Positions 9,190-17,945 are shown, numbered from the stretch's first letter. The stretch is DNA of 64,000 nucleotides from Paenibacillus mucilaginosus 3016 (GCF_000250655.1 NC_016935.1:2126001-2190000); one strand, 5' to 3'. Notes: a model not told the origin generated them from the sequence alone. Made by a program: numbers and translations.

Positions 9190-10264
9190 CGCCGCGCTGC
9201 GATCCGCCGTTCCCGGGAACCCCTTCTCCCTGATGCTCCGGGTATACCGCTACGTGCTCCCGGGCGTCAGGGAGCAGCTGAAGCACTGGCGTACGCGCGC
9301 CCAGGCGATTCCCGATGCGGAGCTTCGCCGGCAGGCGCTCGCTTCCATGGCCTGCAAGCAGTTCCACTGCGAAGGGGGCGCCGTCTATGCCGTCGCCAAC
9401 ATGTCGATGCGGCATGTGCTCATTCCGCTCATCGTCGCTCTGCAGACGATCAGCGATTACCTCGACAACCTGTGCGACCGCAGCACCTCGCTCGATCCGG
9501 AGGATTTCCGGCAGCTTCACCAGTCGATGCTCGATGCGGTAGACCCTTCGGAACCGCTGCATGAGTACTATGCCTTTCGCAGCGAGCGGGAGGACGGCGG
9601 GTATCTGAACGATCTCGTCAAAACATGCCAGGCCAGCATCCGGCTGTTGCCTTCCTATGCCCTTGTGGCGGGTCAGGTCCGGGAGCTGGTGGGTCTGTAC
9701 TGCGATCTGCAGGTGTATAAGCATATCCGGCCCGACCTGCGCGAAGACTCGCTGCTCCGGTGGTGGGAAGGGCACCGAAACCGGTATCCGTCCATCGCAT
9801 GGAACGAGTTCGCGGCGGCCACCGGGTCGACGCTCGGCATGTTCATGCTGTTCCTCGCGGCCTCGGAGAGCGAGCTGGCACCGCAGACCGTGGAGGAGAT
9901 CCGCGAGACGTATTTTCCATACATATGCGGGCTGCACATCCTGCTCGACTACCTGATCGACCAGGAGGAGGACGAGGCCGGAGGGGATCTCAACTTCTGC
10001 AGCTATTACGCCGGCATGACGCAGACGGTGGAGCGGATTGCCGCCATCGTAACGGAGGCACGGCGCCGGTCCCGCAGACTCGATCACGCCGCTTTTCACG
10101 GCATGATCATCGAAGGGCTGCTGGCCCTGTACCTCTCCGATCCCAAAGTAAGCAAGCAGGCCCAGGTCAAACAGGTGTCCCGGCAGCTCATGAAGGACAG
10201 CCCGCTCATGCGGATTTTCTTCTTCGTGAACAGCCTGTGGATCCGCCGGACGTCCCAGGCCTGA
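9182..10264 (+). CDS. ytpB: Tetraprenyl-beta-curcumene synthase-like protein (DUF2600)
   Basis: 360 residues, resembling Bacillus YtpB, which cyclises tetraprenyl diphosphate to the C35 terpene tetraprenyl-beta-curcumene. All-helical, with acidic clusters such as ISDYLDNLCDR (around residue 95) and LLDYLIDQEEDEAGGDLNF (around residue 265) that fit Mg-diphosphate binding in this non-canonical terpene synthase class. I choose TTG 9182 (GGAGAGGG upstream), overlapping the previous stop by 8 bp; an earlier ATG at 9152 sits inside the preceding gene without a ribosome binding site. The C35 prenyl diphosphate synthase and a squalene-hopene-type cyclase are not in this window. Family call is firm; the exact product is inferred. 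Confidence 0.85.
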   Translation: MRNAALRSAVPGNPFSLMLRVYRYVLPGVREQLKHWRTRAQAIPDAELRRQALASMACKQFHCEGGAVYAVANMSMRHVLIPLIVALQTISDYLDNLCDRSTSLDPEDFRQLHQSMLDAVDPSEPLHEYYAFRSEREDGGYLNDLVKTCQASIRLLPSYALVAGQVRELVGLYCDLQVYKHIRPDLREDSLLRWWEGHRNRYPSIAWNEFAAATGSTLGMFMLFLAASESELAPQTVEEIRETYFPYICGLHILLDYLIDQEEDEAGGDLNFCSYYAGMTQTVERIAAIVTEARRRSRRLDHAAFHGMIIEGLLALYLSDPKVSKQAQVKQVSRQLMKDSPLMRIFFFVNSLWIRRTSQA

Positions 10265-10319
10265 CGCTATATATAGTCACCAACCATGGAGTGCGATTGA
10301 AACAAGGAGGAACCATACC

Positions 10320-11285
10320 ATGTCAGTTAAAAAGATTGCAGTACTCACCAGCGGCGGCGATTCCCAGGGGATGAACGCAGCCGTCCGCGCCGTTGTGCGC
10401 AGCGGCCTGTTCCACGGCCTCGAAGTGTTCGCCGTCCAGCGCGGTTACGCGGGCCTGATCAACGATGACATCCGTCCGATGGACCTGCGCAGCGTCGGCG
10501 ATATTATCCAGCGCGGCGGCACGGTGCTCCAGACGGCTCGCTGTAAGGAGTTCCTGACGCCGGAAGGACAGCAGCTCGGCGCGGACAACCTGCGCAAGCA
10601 CGGCATCGACGGACTCGTCGTGATCGGCGGGGACGGCTCGTACCAGGGCGCGAACAAGCTCAGCAAGCTCGGCATCAAGACGATGGGCCTGCCGGGCACC
10701 ATCGACAACGACATCCCGTTCACGGACTTCACGATCGGCTTCGATACGGCGGTCTCCATCGTGGTCGATGCGATCAACAAGCTGCGTGATACGATGAGCT
10801 CGCATGAGCGTTCGTCCATCGTGGAAGTCATGGGCCGCCACTGCGGCGACATCGCCCTGTATGCGGGCCTTGCGAGCGGTGCGGAGACGATCATCGTGCC
10901 GGAAGTCGGCTACGATATGGACGAGATCTCGAACCGGATGGCAGAGAACTTCGCCCAGGGCAAGCGCCACAGTATCATCATCGTGGCGGAAGGGGTCTGC
11001 GGCGGCGACGAGATCGCGGCGGAGATCACCAAGCGCAACGGCATCGAGCCGCGCGTAACCGTGCTCGGCCATATTCAGCGCGGCGGTGCGCCGACGCATA
11101 ATGACCGGATCCTCGCGAGCAGCCTCGGCGACTTCGCCGTGCGCAAGCTGATCGAGGGCGACTCGGGCAAGGCCTGCGGCATCATCAAGGGCGAGCTGAC
11201 CGTGACCGACATCGACAAGGTCGTCAACACGAAGAAGCCGTTCAACATGGAGCTGTACGAGCTCGCGAAGCGTCTGTCCCAATAA
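10320..11285 (+). CDS. pfkA: ATP-dependent 6-phosphofructokinase
   Basis: 321 residues, the usual length of bacterial PfkA. It phosphorylates fructose 6-phosphate to fructose 1,6-bisphosphate, the committed glycolytic step. ATP-site loop SGGDSQGMNA (11-20), GGDGS (103-107), and catalytic PGTIDND (125-131) are present; glycine after GGD and glycine before TIDND mark the ATP- rather than pyrophosphate-dependent type. MGRHCGDIA and the sugar phosphate site ending HIQRGG also fit. The loop reads GGDSQG where GGDSPG or GGDAPG is more usual. ATG start with CAAGGAGG upstream; followed by a strong terminator. Not linked to pyk here. Confidence 0.97.
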   Translation: MSVKKIAVLTSGGDSQGMNAAVRAVVRSGLFHGLEVFAVQRGYAGLINDDIRPMDLRSVGDIIQRGGTVLQTARCKEFLTPEGQQLGADNLRKHGIDGLVVIGGDGSYQGANKLSKLGIKTMGLPGTIDNDIPFTDFTIGFDTAVSIVVDAINKLRDTMSSHERSSIVEVMGRHCGDIALYAGLASGAETIIVPEVGYDMDEISNRMAENFAQGKRHSIIIVAEGVCGGDEIAAEITKRNGIEPRVTVLGHIQRGGAPTHNDRILASSLGDFAVRKLIEGDSGKACGIIKGELTVTDIDKVVNTKKPFNMELYELAKRLSQ

Positions 11286-11300
11286 GAAGTGTCAGCAAAC

Positions 11301-11349
11301 AAGCATCCGACCCGCGGTAAGTACCGGGGGGCCGGATGCTTTTTTTTTG
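11301..11349 (+). terminator. Terminator of pfkA
   Basis: Arms AGCATCC and GGATGCT (11302-11308, 11334-11340) with a GC-rich inner stem, followed by nine T. Confidence 0.9.
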
Positions 11350-11470
11350 AAATATGAGAATTTATATCTACGCCGAGGCTCGAGCCCGAGGAACAGAGAC
11401 TTCTTGCCCCCCGGCCGGCAATAGGATAGGATGAGGGGGCAGCTACCAACCCCCCGGGAGGCGGAACAAC

Positions 11471-11698
11471 ATGTTTATGTACAAGATCGAAGTCGAATTG
11501 CACGAGGAAACGGTATTTGTGGTGCTGATGGCGGAGGATGACGCGCAGGCTTTCGATGCTTTGGAAGAAACACTGGTCCGTCATTACGCGCCCAGCCCGG
11601 ATGTGGTGGATGCCAGCATTCTGGAGAAAAAACGGGCGGTGAAGGGATCTGCCTACGTGATCGAGCCCCGGATCAAGGGGGAGCAAGGAACGGATTGA
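11471..11698 (+). CDS. DUF3906 family small protein
   Basis: 75 residues, matching my recollection of the short DUF3906 family found in Paenibacillus and relatives: an N-terminal beta strand (MYKIEVELHEETVFVVLMAEDD), a helix (AFDALEETLVRHY) and a second strand. Function unknown. GGAGGCGG lies nine bases before the ATG; a second ATG two codons later is equally possible. The -35 box of the next gene overlaps its stop codon. Confidence 0.75.
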   Translation: MFMYKIEVELHEETVFVVLMAEDDAQAFDALEETLVRHYAPSPDVVDASILEKKRAVKGSAYVIEPRIKGEQGTD

Positions 11699-11723
11699 CA
11701 TAATTATACATAACATATTAAAA
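11695..11723 (+). promoter_or_regulatory. Sigma-A-like promoter of the FMN reductase/ung pair
   Basis: TTGACA at 11695-11700 (overlapping the DUF3906 stop), 17 bp of AT-rich spacer, then TTAAAA as a weak -10 inside a run of A and T. Confidence 0.5.
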
Positions 11724-11790
11724 TGTATAAAAAGTCGAGGCTGAGCAGGTCCTTGAGGAGCTGCGCTTCAGCCGGAAGGATGGGAAACCC

Positions 11791-12324
11791 ATGAAGATTA
11801 CGATCGTAACGGGAAGCAACCGCAAAGACGCCTCGAGCACCCAGCTCAGCCGCTATATCGGCAGAGTGCTGGAAGAATCCGGCTGCGAGGTCACGCTGTT
11901 CGATCTTTACGAGCGGCCGCTGCCGTTCTACAGCCCGGATACGGCCGGAGGGGACGCCAACCTGGCGGCCTTCCGGAAGGCGCTTAACGAGGCCGAGGGC
12001 ATTGTGCTTTCCACGCCGGAGTACCATGGCAGCCTGTCGGGCGTACTCAAGAATGCGCTGGATTGGGTGGGCTTCGACCAGTTTGACGGCAAAGTGACGC
12101 TCTCCGTCTCCTCTGCGGGCGGAGCGGTAGGCGTCAGCTCCCTGCAGCAGCTGCAGACGATCGTCCGCAACGTGCACGGGATCAACTGCCCCGAGTGGAT
12201 CTCGGTCGGCGGTTCCCAGCGCGATTTTGCCGCAGACGGTGAACCGGCCGACGGCAAGACGCGGGAGCGGGTGCTCCGTACGGTGCAGTATTTCGTAGGC
12301 ATGGTGGAACGCTTCAAGAAGTAA
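11791..12324 (+). CDS. NADPH-dependent FMN reductase family protein
   Basis: 177 residues with a flavodoxin-like fold. GSNRKDASST at residues 8-17 is the FMN phosphate loop, and TPEYHGSLSGVLKNALDW (around 74-91) is the family signature that packs against the flavin. Such enzymes reduce FMN, quinones or azo compounds with NAD(P)H; the natural substrate is unclear. ATG start after GGAAGGATGGG. Ung begins 36 bp downstream on the same strand without an intervening terminator, so they may be co-transcribed. Confidence 0.9.
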   Translation: MKITIVTGSNRKDASSTQLSRYIGRVLEESGCEVTLFDLYERPLPFYSPDTAGGDANLAAFRKALNEAEGIVLSTPEYHGSLSGVLKNALDWVGFDQFDGKVTLSVSSAGGAVGVSSLQQLQTIVRNVHGINCPEWISVGGSQRDFAADGEPADGKTRERVLRTVQYFVGMVERFKK

Positions 12325-12360
12325 ATTCAAAGGGTAATAAGCAGGGAGGAGGGATCGAAG

Positions 12361-13065
12361 ATGACAGCCATCTTGAAGAATGACTGGGGGCAGCTTCTGG
12401 CCGAGGAATTCGAGAAGGAGTATTATCTCCGGCTCCGCGGGTTTCTCAAGTCGGAATACAGCGGGCATACGGTCTATCCGGAGATGCATGACATCTTTAA
12501 CGCCCTTCATTATACGTCTTACACCGGAACCAAGGTTGTCATCCTTGGTCAGGACCCTTATCACGGCCCGGGGCAGGCGCACGGCCTCAGCTTCTCGGTG
12601 AAGCCCGGCGTCCCGGCGCCGCCGTCGCTCCAGAACATGTACAAGGAGCTGCGCGACGACCTGGGATGCTCCGTACCCGACAACGGGTACCTGGAGCCAT
12701 GGGCCAGGCAGGGAGTCCTCCTGCTGAACACCGTTCTGACGGTGAGGCAGGGTCAGGCCCATTCACACAAGGGTCAGGGCTGGGAGCAGTTCACGGACCG
12801 CATCATCTCGCTGCTCAACGAGCGTGAGCAGCCTATCGTCTTCCTGCTCTGGGGGAACCCGGCGCAGAAGAAGGGGCAGCTCATCACGGAGGGGCGGCAC
12901 TGCATCCTGCGTGCGGCGCATCCGAGTCCGCTGTCGGCGCACCGCGGCTTCTTCGGCTCGCGGCCGTTCTCCCAGGCCAATGCCTTCCTGGAGGAGAACG
13001 GCATGGCGCCGATCGACTGGCAGATTCCGAATCTCGGCCGGGGGACGAAGAGCGGCACTGCCTGA
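12361..13065 (+). CDS. ung: Uracil-DNA glycosylase, family 1
   Basis: 234 residues. Removes uracil from DNA to start base-excision repair. The water-activating motif GQDPYH places the catalytic Asp at 65 and His at 68; the leucine-loop motif [13 protein letters not shown] is present near residue 183. Length and motifs are those of typical family-1 enzymes. GGAGGAGGG precedes the ATG by about seven bases. Confidence 0.97.
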   Translation: MTAILKNDWGQLLAEEFEKEYYLRLRGFLKSEYSGHTVYPEMHDIFNALHYTSYTGTKVVILGQDPYHGPGQAHGLSFSVKPGVPAPPSLQNMYKELRDDLGCSVPDNGYLEPWARQGVLLLNTVLTVRQGQAHSHKGQGWEQFTDRIISLLNEREQPIVFLLWGNPAQKKGQLITEGRHCILRAAHPSPLSAHRGFFGSRPFSQANAFLEENGMAPIDWQIPNLGRGTKSGTA

Positions 13066-13103
13066 GGGCAAGGACGAGAGGTCATACGTATCACGGCACC
13101 CCC

Positions 13104-13145
13104 AAAGCCCGGTATCAGGAGGAAGACTCCTGCTGCCGGGCTTTT
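13104..13145 (+). terminator. Terminator of ung
   Basis: AAAGCCCGG / CCGGGCTTTT arms (13104-13112, 13136-13145) enclosing a second perfect hairpin CAGGAG-gaaga-CTCCTG. Confidence 0.85.
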
Positions 13146-13229
13146 GCCGTTGGTCGCTCGCTGTCTGGAGTCAAATCTTGCCACGGCCCACCCGCCCAAA
13201 GAACTTCTTTTGACGGCAAGCAAGGAGGG

Positions 13230-14408
13230 CTATTCGTAATTCACCCCAGGGGTATAGGTGTTCACGGCATTCCACAGCAGGTATTCTTCCACCCCCTGCG
13301 CCTTCAGGGCCCGGATCTGCTCCTCGACCTCATGCCTGCCGTACTTGATATGCCCGCGCACCCAGCCTGCCGTGAAATCCTGGATCCACGGCCGGATGAC
13401 GGGCTTCGCCCCCTGCAGCGGTTCGAGCTTCTTGTGCGTATCCTTCATCGAGCCTTCGATGGTGGCGTAAGGCCGGGCATCCGGCACTTGCGATCCGTAC
13501 CAGCCGGCCGAATAGTGGCTCGGATAGACCATCGGCGAGATCACGTCGACCTGGCGGGAGATCTTCTCGAAGTCCTGTCCGATGCCTTCGGCGGCGGGAA
13601 CGGAAGCGGCATAGCCGAAGATGTCGACGGAGACCCGGACGCCGAGCGGGTTCAGCTGCTCTCTGGCATACTGCACGAAGGACGCCACGGCTTCGATCCG
13701 GCTCCGCTCGTCTTTGCCGTACTGCAGGGTATCCGCCCGGGTCTCGAAGCCCTCCGGGAAACGGACGTAATCGAACTGGATCTCCTTGAAGCCGGCCTTC
13801 GCCGCCTCCTTGGCGAGCAGAATATTATAGTCCCACACTTCCTTCATGTACGGGTTGACGAAGCTGTCGGGCGGATTCTTGGCGTTGCCCCAGAGGGTGC
13901 CGTCGGGACGGACGAAGGATAAGTCAGGGCGCTGCTTGGCGAGCAGCGTATCCTTGAACACGACGATCCGGGCGATCGGATAGATGCCGTGCTCCTGCAG
14001 TGTGTTCATCAGCTTCGGGAGGTCGGAGATGATCTTCTTGGTGGTGCCTCTCGCCTGCAGCTCCGGATGCCCCGTTTCGTATGTAATGTAGCCCCAATCG
14101 TCTTTGATATCGATTACCATGCCGTTCAGTTCGGTGCGGTCCAGCAGCTCCAGCAGCGTATTCATGCGGGAGCCGGCGGCGCTGTGGGCGGTGACGTAGA
14201 TTCCCTTGATCTTGGGGGCATCCGGCTGCGGGTCGGTTTGCCCCGCAGGGTGGTCCGGTACCGGTTCGGAGGGCAGCGGGGGACCCGCCTGCAGCATGGC
14301 GGCCCGCGAGCTTACGGCGGCCGTGGCGGTATCCTCGAAGGTGGCGCCGGGGTGGTCGGCGCTTATGCCTCCATAGGCCAGCAGCAGAGCGGCCAGCAGC
14401 AATTCCAT
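13230..14408 (-). CDS. Putative glycoside hydrolase, DUF4015 family, secreted
   Basis: 392 residues. An N-terminal hydrophobic segment (about residues 3-18) suggests a signal peptide or anchor, followed by a Pro/Ala-rich linker (to ~65) and a TIM-barrel-like DUF4015 domain. Recognisable parts are IKGIYVTAHSA, MVIDIKDDWGYITY, IQFDYVRFPEG and SVDIFGYAA; the Asp residues in IQFDYVRFP and VDIFG are the likely catalytic region by analogy with other GH barrels. Start at ATG 14408, seven bases after AGGAG; an in-frame ATG two codons earlier is too close. Substrate unknown; a cell-wall or exopolysaccharide role is inference. Confidence 0.85.
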   Translation of the reverse strand: MELLLAALLLAYGGISADHPGATFEDTATAAVSSRAAMLQAGPPLPSEPVPDHPAGQTDPQPDAPKIKGIYVTAHSAAGSRMNTLLELLDRTELNGMVIDIKDDWGYITYETGHPELQARGTTKKIISDLPKLMNTLQEHGIYPIARIVVFKDTLLAKQRPDLSFVRPDGTLWGNAKNPPDSFVNPYMKEVWDYNILLAKEAAKAGFKEIQFDYVRFPEGFETRADTLQYGKDERSRIEAVASFVQYAREQLNPLGVRVSVDIFGYAASVPAAEGIGQDFEKISRQVDVISPMVYPSHYSAGWYGSQVPDARPYATIEGSMKDTHKKLEPLQGAKPVIRPWIQDFTAGWVRGHIKYGRHEVEEQIRALKAQGVEEYLLWNAVNTYTPGVNYE

Positions 14409-14538
14409 GGGCATTCTCCTTGCTAGATTGATATCTTTCATTATAATAAAAGAGTTGGCAGCGGGACATACGCCAAGGGCGTGAAGACAAGCAACCCGGG
14501 CCCATGCGCCAGACACTTACATAAAAGGAACGATGCCC

Positions 14539-15693
14539 ATGGACAAACAGGTTTGGACGCTGCGCGGCCTGACATTCTCTTACTATGCCACGACAGCTGT
14601 GCTCATGCCGTTCCTGCCCGTCTATTTTGAGGGCCGGGGCTATACGTCTTCCCAGATCGGCCTGCTGATGATGATCGGTCCGTTCGTGACGATCTTCGGA
14701 CAGCCGCTATGGGGCTATCTCAGCGACCGCTACCAGACGCTTAAGCTTATGATTTGCGCATTATGGGCTATGACTGTATTATCCAGCGTCGGCATCTTTG
14801 AAACGCAGGGGTATCCGCTGGCGCTTCTCTTTATGCTCATGCTTTACTTTTTCATGCAGTCGTCGAATCCCCTGCTCGACACCTTGTCGATCAAGGCCGC
14901 GGCCCGCTCGGGAGGGAGCTACGGGAGCATCCGTCTCTGGGGCTCGATGGGCTTCACGCTGCTGGCGGTATCCTCCGGCTGGATTCTGGAGAAGCTCGGC
15001 GGCCTGCAGAGCATTCCTTATCTGTACTGGAGCATCTGGGTGCTGCCGTTCGTGCTGCTTCTGTTCCTGAGGGATGACAAGGGTTCAGCCCCGCGGGTCA
15101 CGCTCTCGATGTTCGCGAGCACCTTCCGCAACCGCAGGTTCCTCTGGTTCCTGCTGCTGATCTTTATCCTGATGATTCCGCACCGGATGAATGACGTGCT
15201 CTTCGTGCTTCACCTTCGGGATCTCGGCGCCTCGGATACGATGCTCGGCTTCGCCTGGGCGCTGGCGGCCGCGGCGGAGATTCCCACATTCGCCCTGCTC
15301 GGCAGGTACATGCACAAGTTCCACGAGCTGGCGCTGCTCGGCATCATTGCGGTCCTCTATACGGTCCGCTGGCTGCTCTACGGCTCGATTACCGACCCGT
15401 CCGTGCTCATGCTGCTGCAGACGATGCACTGCATCACCTTCGCCGCCTTCTGGATCGTCTCCGTGCAGTATGCCGTGCGGCTCGTGCCGCCGGAGCTGCA
15501 GTCGACGGGGCAGGCCCTGCTGTCCATGGTGTTCCTAGGCCTTGCGGGGATTACGGGCGGCTCCGCCGGCGGCTGGGTCAAGGACCACTGGGGCGGAAGC
15601 GGCATGTATTACGGGGGAGCGGTACTGACCGCCACCGCCGCCGTTCTGCTGCTCGGGACGCATGCGTATTACCGCAAGAAGGGCATTTCTTAA
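14539..15693 (+). CDS. MFS transporter (MFS_1-like), paralog of the 5.5-kb carrier
   Basis: 384 residues with about twelve helices, WGYLSDRYQ in the helix 2-3 loop and HRMND in helix 7, colinear with the carrier at 5496-6698. Resembles the nucleoside:proton symporter / phenylpropionate permease branch of MFS. Two in-frame ATGs (14533, 14539) follow AAGGA; the second has the better spacing (nine bases). Divergent from the DUF4015 gene, sharing a 130-bp promoter region. Substrate unknown. Confidence 0.85.
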   Translation: MDKQVWTLRGLTFSYYATTAVLMPFLPVYFEGRGYTSSQIGLLMMIGPFVTIFGQPLWGYLSDRYQTLKLMICALWAMTVLSSVGIFETQGYPLALLFMLMLYFFMQSSNPLLDTLSIKAAARSGGSYGSIRLWGSMGFTLLAVSSGWILEKLGGLQSIPYLYWSIWVLPFVLLLFLRDDKGSAPRVTLSMFASTFRNRRFLWFLLLIFILMIPHRMNDVLFVLHLRDLGASDTMLGFAWALAAAAEIPTFALLGRYMHKFHELALLGIIAVLYTVRWLLYGSITDPSVLMLLQTMHCITFAAFWIVSVQYAVRLVPPELQSTGQALLSMVFLGLAGITGGSAGGWVKDHWGGSGMYYGGAVLTATAAVLLLGTHAYYRKKGIS

Positions 15694-15710
15694 GGCGCCG
15701 CTTCCGCGGA

Positions 15711-15751
15711 TGAGCCTCTTTTCCCGCGGGAAGGGGGCTTTTTTCTGCTTT
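15711..15751 (+). terminator. Terminator of the second MFS gene
   Basis: AGCC...GGCT outer arms around the palindrome TTCCCGCGGGAA, followed by six T. Confidence 0.7.
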
Positions 15752-15842
15752 CGGGCAGAACGGGAATGAGGGAAGCGGCGGAAGGGTAAAAGATACGATA
15801 AGCAGAAGTCCAATCGTTGACGACGGAAGGGGGAAGTGCAGG

Positions 15843-16139
15843 ATGAGAGTATGGATGAAGGCGGAGCCCAGCGGTCCGCTCAAAAGCAGGGCCGAAGGGG
15901 ATTCGCTGCGCTGCACGCTGAAGGTGGCTGCCTGGGAACGGAGCGATGCCCCGCCGGAGGACCCGGGGGAGACGGTGGCGCTGGTGATCGGGACGGCCGG
16001 GAGCGGCGGTGCGGAGATCCGGGTGCAGTACGAGGAAGCGGATTACGAAGAGCACAAACGGTCGCTTGTGGTGCAGCGGGCCGTCAAAGAAGCGATGAAG
16101 CGGGTCCAGCTTGAGCTCCAGAATCACTTGGGCTCCTGA
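15843..16139 (+). CDS. Hypothetical protein
   Basis: 98 residues, soluble and charged, with a helical C-terminus (HKRSLVVQRAVKEAMKRVQ). GGAAGGGGG lies about nine bases before the ATG. Several overlapping frames are open because the DNA is GC-rich, so the reading frame rests mainly on the ribosome binding site. No family recognised. Confidence 0.55.
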   Translation: MRVWMKAEPSGPLKSRAEGDSLRCTLKVAAWERSDAPPEDPGETVALVIGTAGSGGAEIRVQYEEADYEEHKRSLVVQRAVKEAMKRVQLELQNHLGS

Positions 16140-16177
16140 CACGGGAGCGTGACGAGAGGGCCTGCTGCGGATTACAA

Positions 16178-16208
16178 GAAAAAGCCGGCCCCATCGGGAG
16201 CCGGCAGC
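16178..16208 (-). terminator. Terminator of tatA
   Basis: On the minus strand GCCGGCTCCC pairs with GGGGCCGGC and is followed by TTTTTCTTG. Confidence 0.75.
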
Positions 16209-16221
16209 AGGGTGCAGCGAT

Positions 16222-16449
16222 TTATTTGTTCGGCGTCTGCTGGACGGCATCGGCCGATACGGTCAGTTCCGGTTTCGCTTCGATCGCGCGGGGGGACTCG
16301 TCCGAAGGGCTGTTGCCGTTCGTCGCATCCTTGAATTCACGGAACATGCGGCCGAATCCGCGTCCGAGCTCCGGAAGCTTAGCCGGCCCGAACAGCAGCA
16401 GTGCGGCAACGACGATCACTAAAATATGCATGGGAGTTAGAGCGCCCAT
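16222..16449 (-). CDS. tatA: Twin-arginine translocase subunit TatA/TatE
   Basis: 75 residues. A short N-terminal transmembrane helix (HILVIVVAALLLFGPAKLPELG), the FGPxKLPELG hinge and an amphipathic helix (GRGFGRMFREFKDAT) are diagnostic. TatA oligomers form the pore through which folded proteins pass. GGAGGTG six bases before the ATG at 16449 fixes the start; a longer frame exists upstream. TatC is not in this window. Confidence 0.95.
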   Translation of the reverse strand: MGALTPMHILVIVVAALLLFGPAKLPELGRGFGRMFREFKDATNGNSPSDESPRAIEAKPELTVSADAVQQTPNK

Positions 16450-16592
16450 ATTGAACACCTCCAAGATGGTACTGGCTTCTATCATACCATAGCTTTATCG
16501 GCAGGTTGTCCCCCATTTATTACGAATCCCCAAACATTTTCCCCTGAATTCGCCATTTTTATCGCCGGCTGGGCCCCGGGGGGAAGGGGAAG

Positions 16593-16625
16593 AAAAAACG
16601 TCCACCTTCTAATGAAGGTGGACGT
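16593..16625 (-). terminator. Strong terminator after the 44-residue small gene
   Basis: Perfect 12-bp stem (16598-16609 with 16614-16625, loop TAAT), then six T on the minus strand. Confidence 0.9.
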
Positions 16626-16669
16626 CTTTCTGATGCTCGGAAATACTGTATTGTATGATTTCTAACGCG

Positions 16670-16804
16670 TCATCCGCTTCCAGGGAAGTCGAGGCCGTTC
16701 CGAAGAACAATCTCCGACTCGAGTTCATGTTTGCGCAAGAATGGATACATCTCGGGAGTCAGCTTCATAACAATGATGGATAATTTGACGGTTTCCACAA
16801 GCAT
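16670..16804 (-). CDS. Small protein of about 44 residues, unknown function
   Basis: Short gene supported by context more than similarity: an upstream TGCTATAAT extended -10 (16899-16907), AGGAAGGG just before the start region, and a perfect terminator 45 bp after the stop. The start may be ATG 16804 (44 residues) or GTG 16798 (42 residues, better spacing). The product has a hydrophobic, beta-like N-terminus (VKLSIIVMKL) and a charged C-terminal half with RKHELESEIVLR. No family recognised. It follows yitT on the same strand. Confidence 0.55.
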   Translation of the reverse strand: MLVETVKLSIIVMKLTPEMYPFLRKHELESEIVLRNGLDFPGSG

Positions 16805-16898
16805 CACCCTTCCTGTCATCTGTTCTTTAGCGTTTCGTGAGCGCCTTACGAAGCAATCCAGGTAGCCAGGGGAATCCTGTATGAAATTATACACCCTC

Positions 16899-16907
16899 AT
16901 TATAGCA
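16899..16907 (-). promoter_or_regulatory. Extended -10 promoter of the small gene
   Basis: TGCTATAAT on the minus strand about 95 bp before the start; a second TATAAT follows at 16891-16886. No clear -35. Confidence 0.5.
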
Positions 16908-16979
16908 TATGCCTGCGGACTTATGTATCGGTACATTTGATAAAATTCGGGTAAAGCTGGCACAAATGGGCCTCTTCGG

Positions 16980-17813
16980 CTACCGGCGGAACAGGCCCAT
17001 GACGGCGACCGTCTGCGTAATATTGACAAAAGCCTGGGGATCCCACTGGCGGACCAGGTTCAGGAGGTCGATGAGCTCATAACGCGTGGTTACCGTCATC
17101 AGCATATGCTGCGACTCCCCGGTATATGCCCCCTGGGTCTCCACGACGGTCACGCCGCGGTGGAGCTTCTGCATTTTTTGGAGCAGCAGCTCCTTCTTCT
17201 TGGTCACGATGAAGACCGTTACCTTGACGTGCCGGATATGGATGGAATCGATGACCTTCCCGGCGATATAGATGGACAGCATGGAATACAGGGCCAGGTC
17301 CCAGCTCTGCTTGAAATAACCGAGCGCGATGATGATCGCCCCGTTCATCAGGGAGGAGAAGGTGCCGATCGAGAAATCGCGCTTTTTTGTCAGGATCGAC
17401 CCGATGATGTCGAAACCGCCCGTAGAGCCGCCGACCCGCATGGAGATCCCGGCACCGACGCCTACGAGCACCCCTGCCGTGACGGCCGACATGATGAGGT
17501 CGCGGCTGACGGCATAGACCGGTACAAGCTCCATGAACCACGTGGTCATCGCAACCGAGAAGACGCTGAGAAGAATGAACCGCCGGCCGATCGTCACCAG
17601 CCCCCAGATCAGAACCGGAAGATTGAATAACAGGAACAGCAGGGCAATGGACCAATCCGTAAAATAGCCGACAATCATGGCTACGCCGGACAAGCCTCCG
17701 CTGAGCAGCTGGTGCGGAATTAAGAACATATTGAACCCGGTGGCGACGATGGCGGCGCCGAGAGCGCATACCAACATCGAACCGAACCATGAACGCTGGA
17801 ACCACTGAATCAC
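16980..17813 (-). CDS. YitT family membrane protein (DUF161/DUF2179)
   Basis: 277 residues. Five or six hydrophobic segments in the first ~190 residues carry the YitT signatures FNMFLIPHQLLSGGLSG and GGSTGGFDIIG; the C-terminal ~90 residues are a cytoplasmic DUF2179 domain (VTVFIVTKKKELL, LHRGVTVVETQGAYTG). The family is common in Bacillota and its role is unsettled. GTG 17813 is chosen because AAGGAGGTG lies five bases upstream. Confidence 0.9.
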   Translation of the reverse strand: MIQWFQRSWFGSMLVCALGAAIVATGFNMFLIPHQLLSGGLSGVAMIVGYFTDWSIALLFLLFNLPVLIWGLVTIGRRFILLSVFSVAMTTWFMELVPVYAVSRDLIMSAVTAGVLVGVGAGISMRVGGSTGGFDIIGSILTKKRDFSIGTFSSLMNGAIIIALGYFKQSWDLALYSMLSIYIAGKVIDSIHIRHVKVTVFIVTKKKELLLQKMQKLHRGVTVVETQGAYTGESQHMLMTVTTRYELIDLLNLVRQWDPQAFVNITQTVAVMGLFRR

Positions 17814-17904
17814 GGGAGCACCTCCTTGGGAGTAGTATGTCTGCATTGCGCCTCAGGCAAACACAGGCCGGTCCGGCGGGGGCGGCCGCTGGGGGACCGG
17901 TCGG

Positions 17905-17933
17905 CAAAAAGCTTTCCGCGGACGGCGGAAAGC
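17905..17933 (-). terminator. Terminator of the DUF4178/DUF4247 unit
   Basis: 9-bp stem (17911-17919 with 17925-17933) followed by five T on the minus strand. A second strong hairpin (17946-17982) lies directly upstream of it. Confidence 0.8.
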
Positions 17934-17945
17934 CTGTTGGCTGGC

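Noticed and set aside
10320-11285. Pyrophosphate-dependent phosphofructokinase
   Set aside because: The GGDG and PGTIDND residues match the ATP-dependent type, despite the SQG variant in the first loop.
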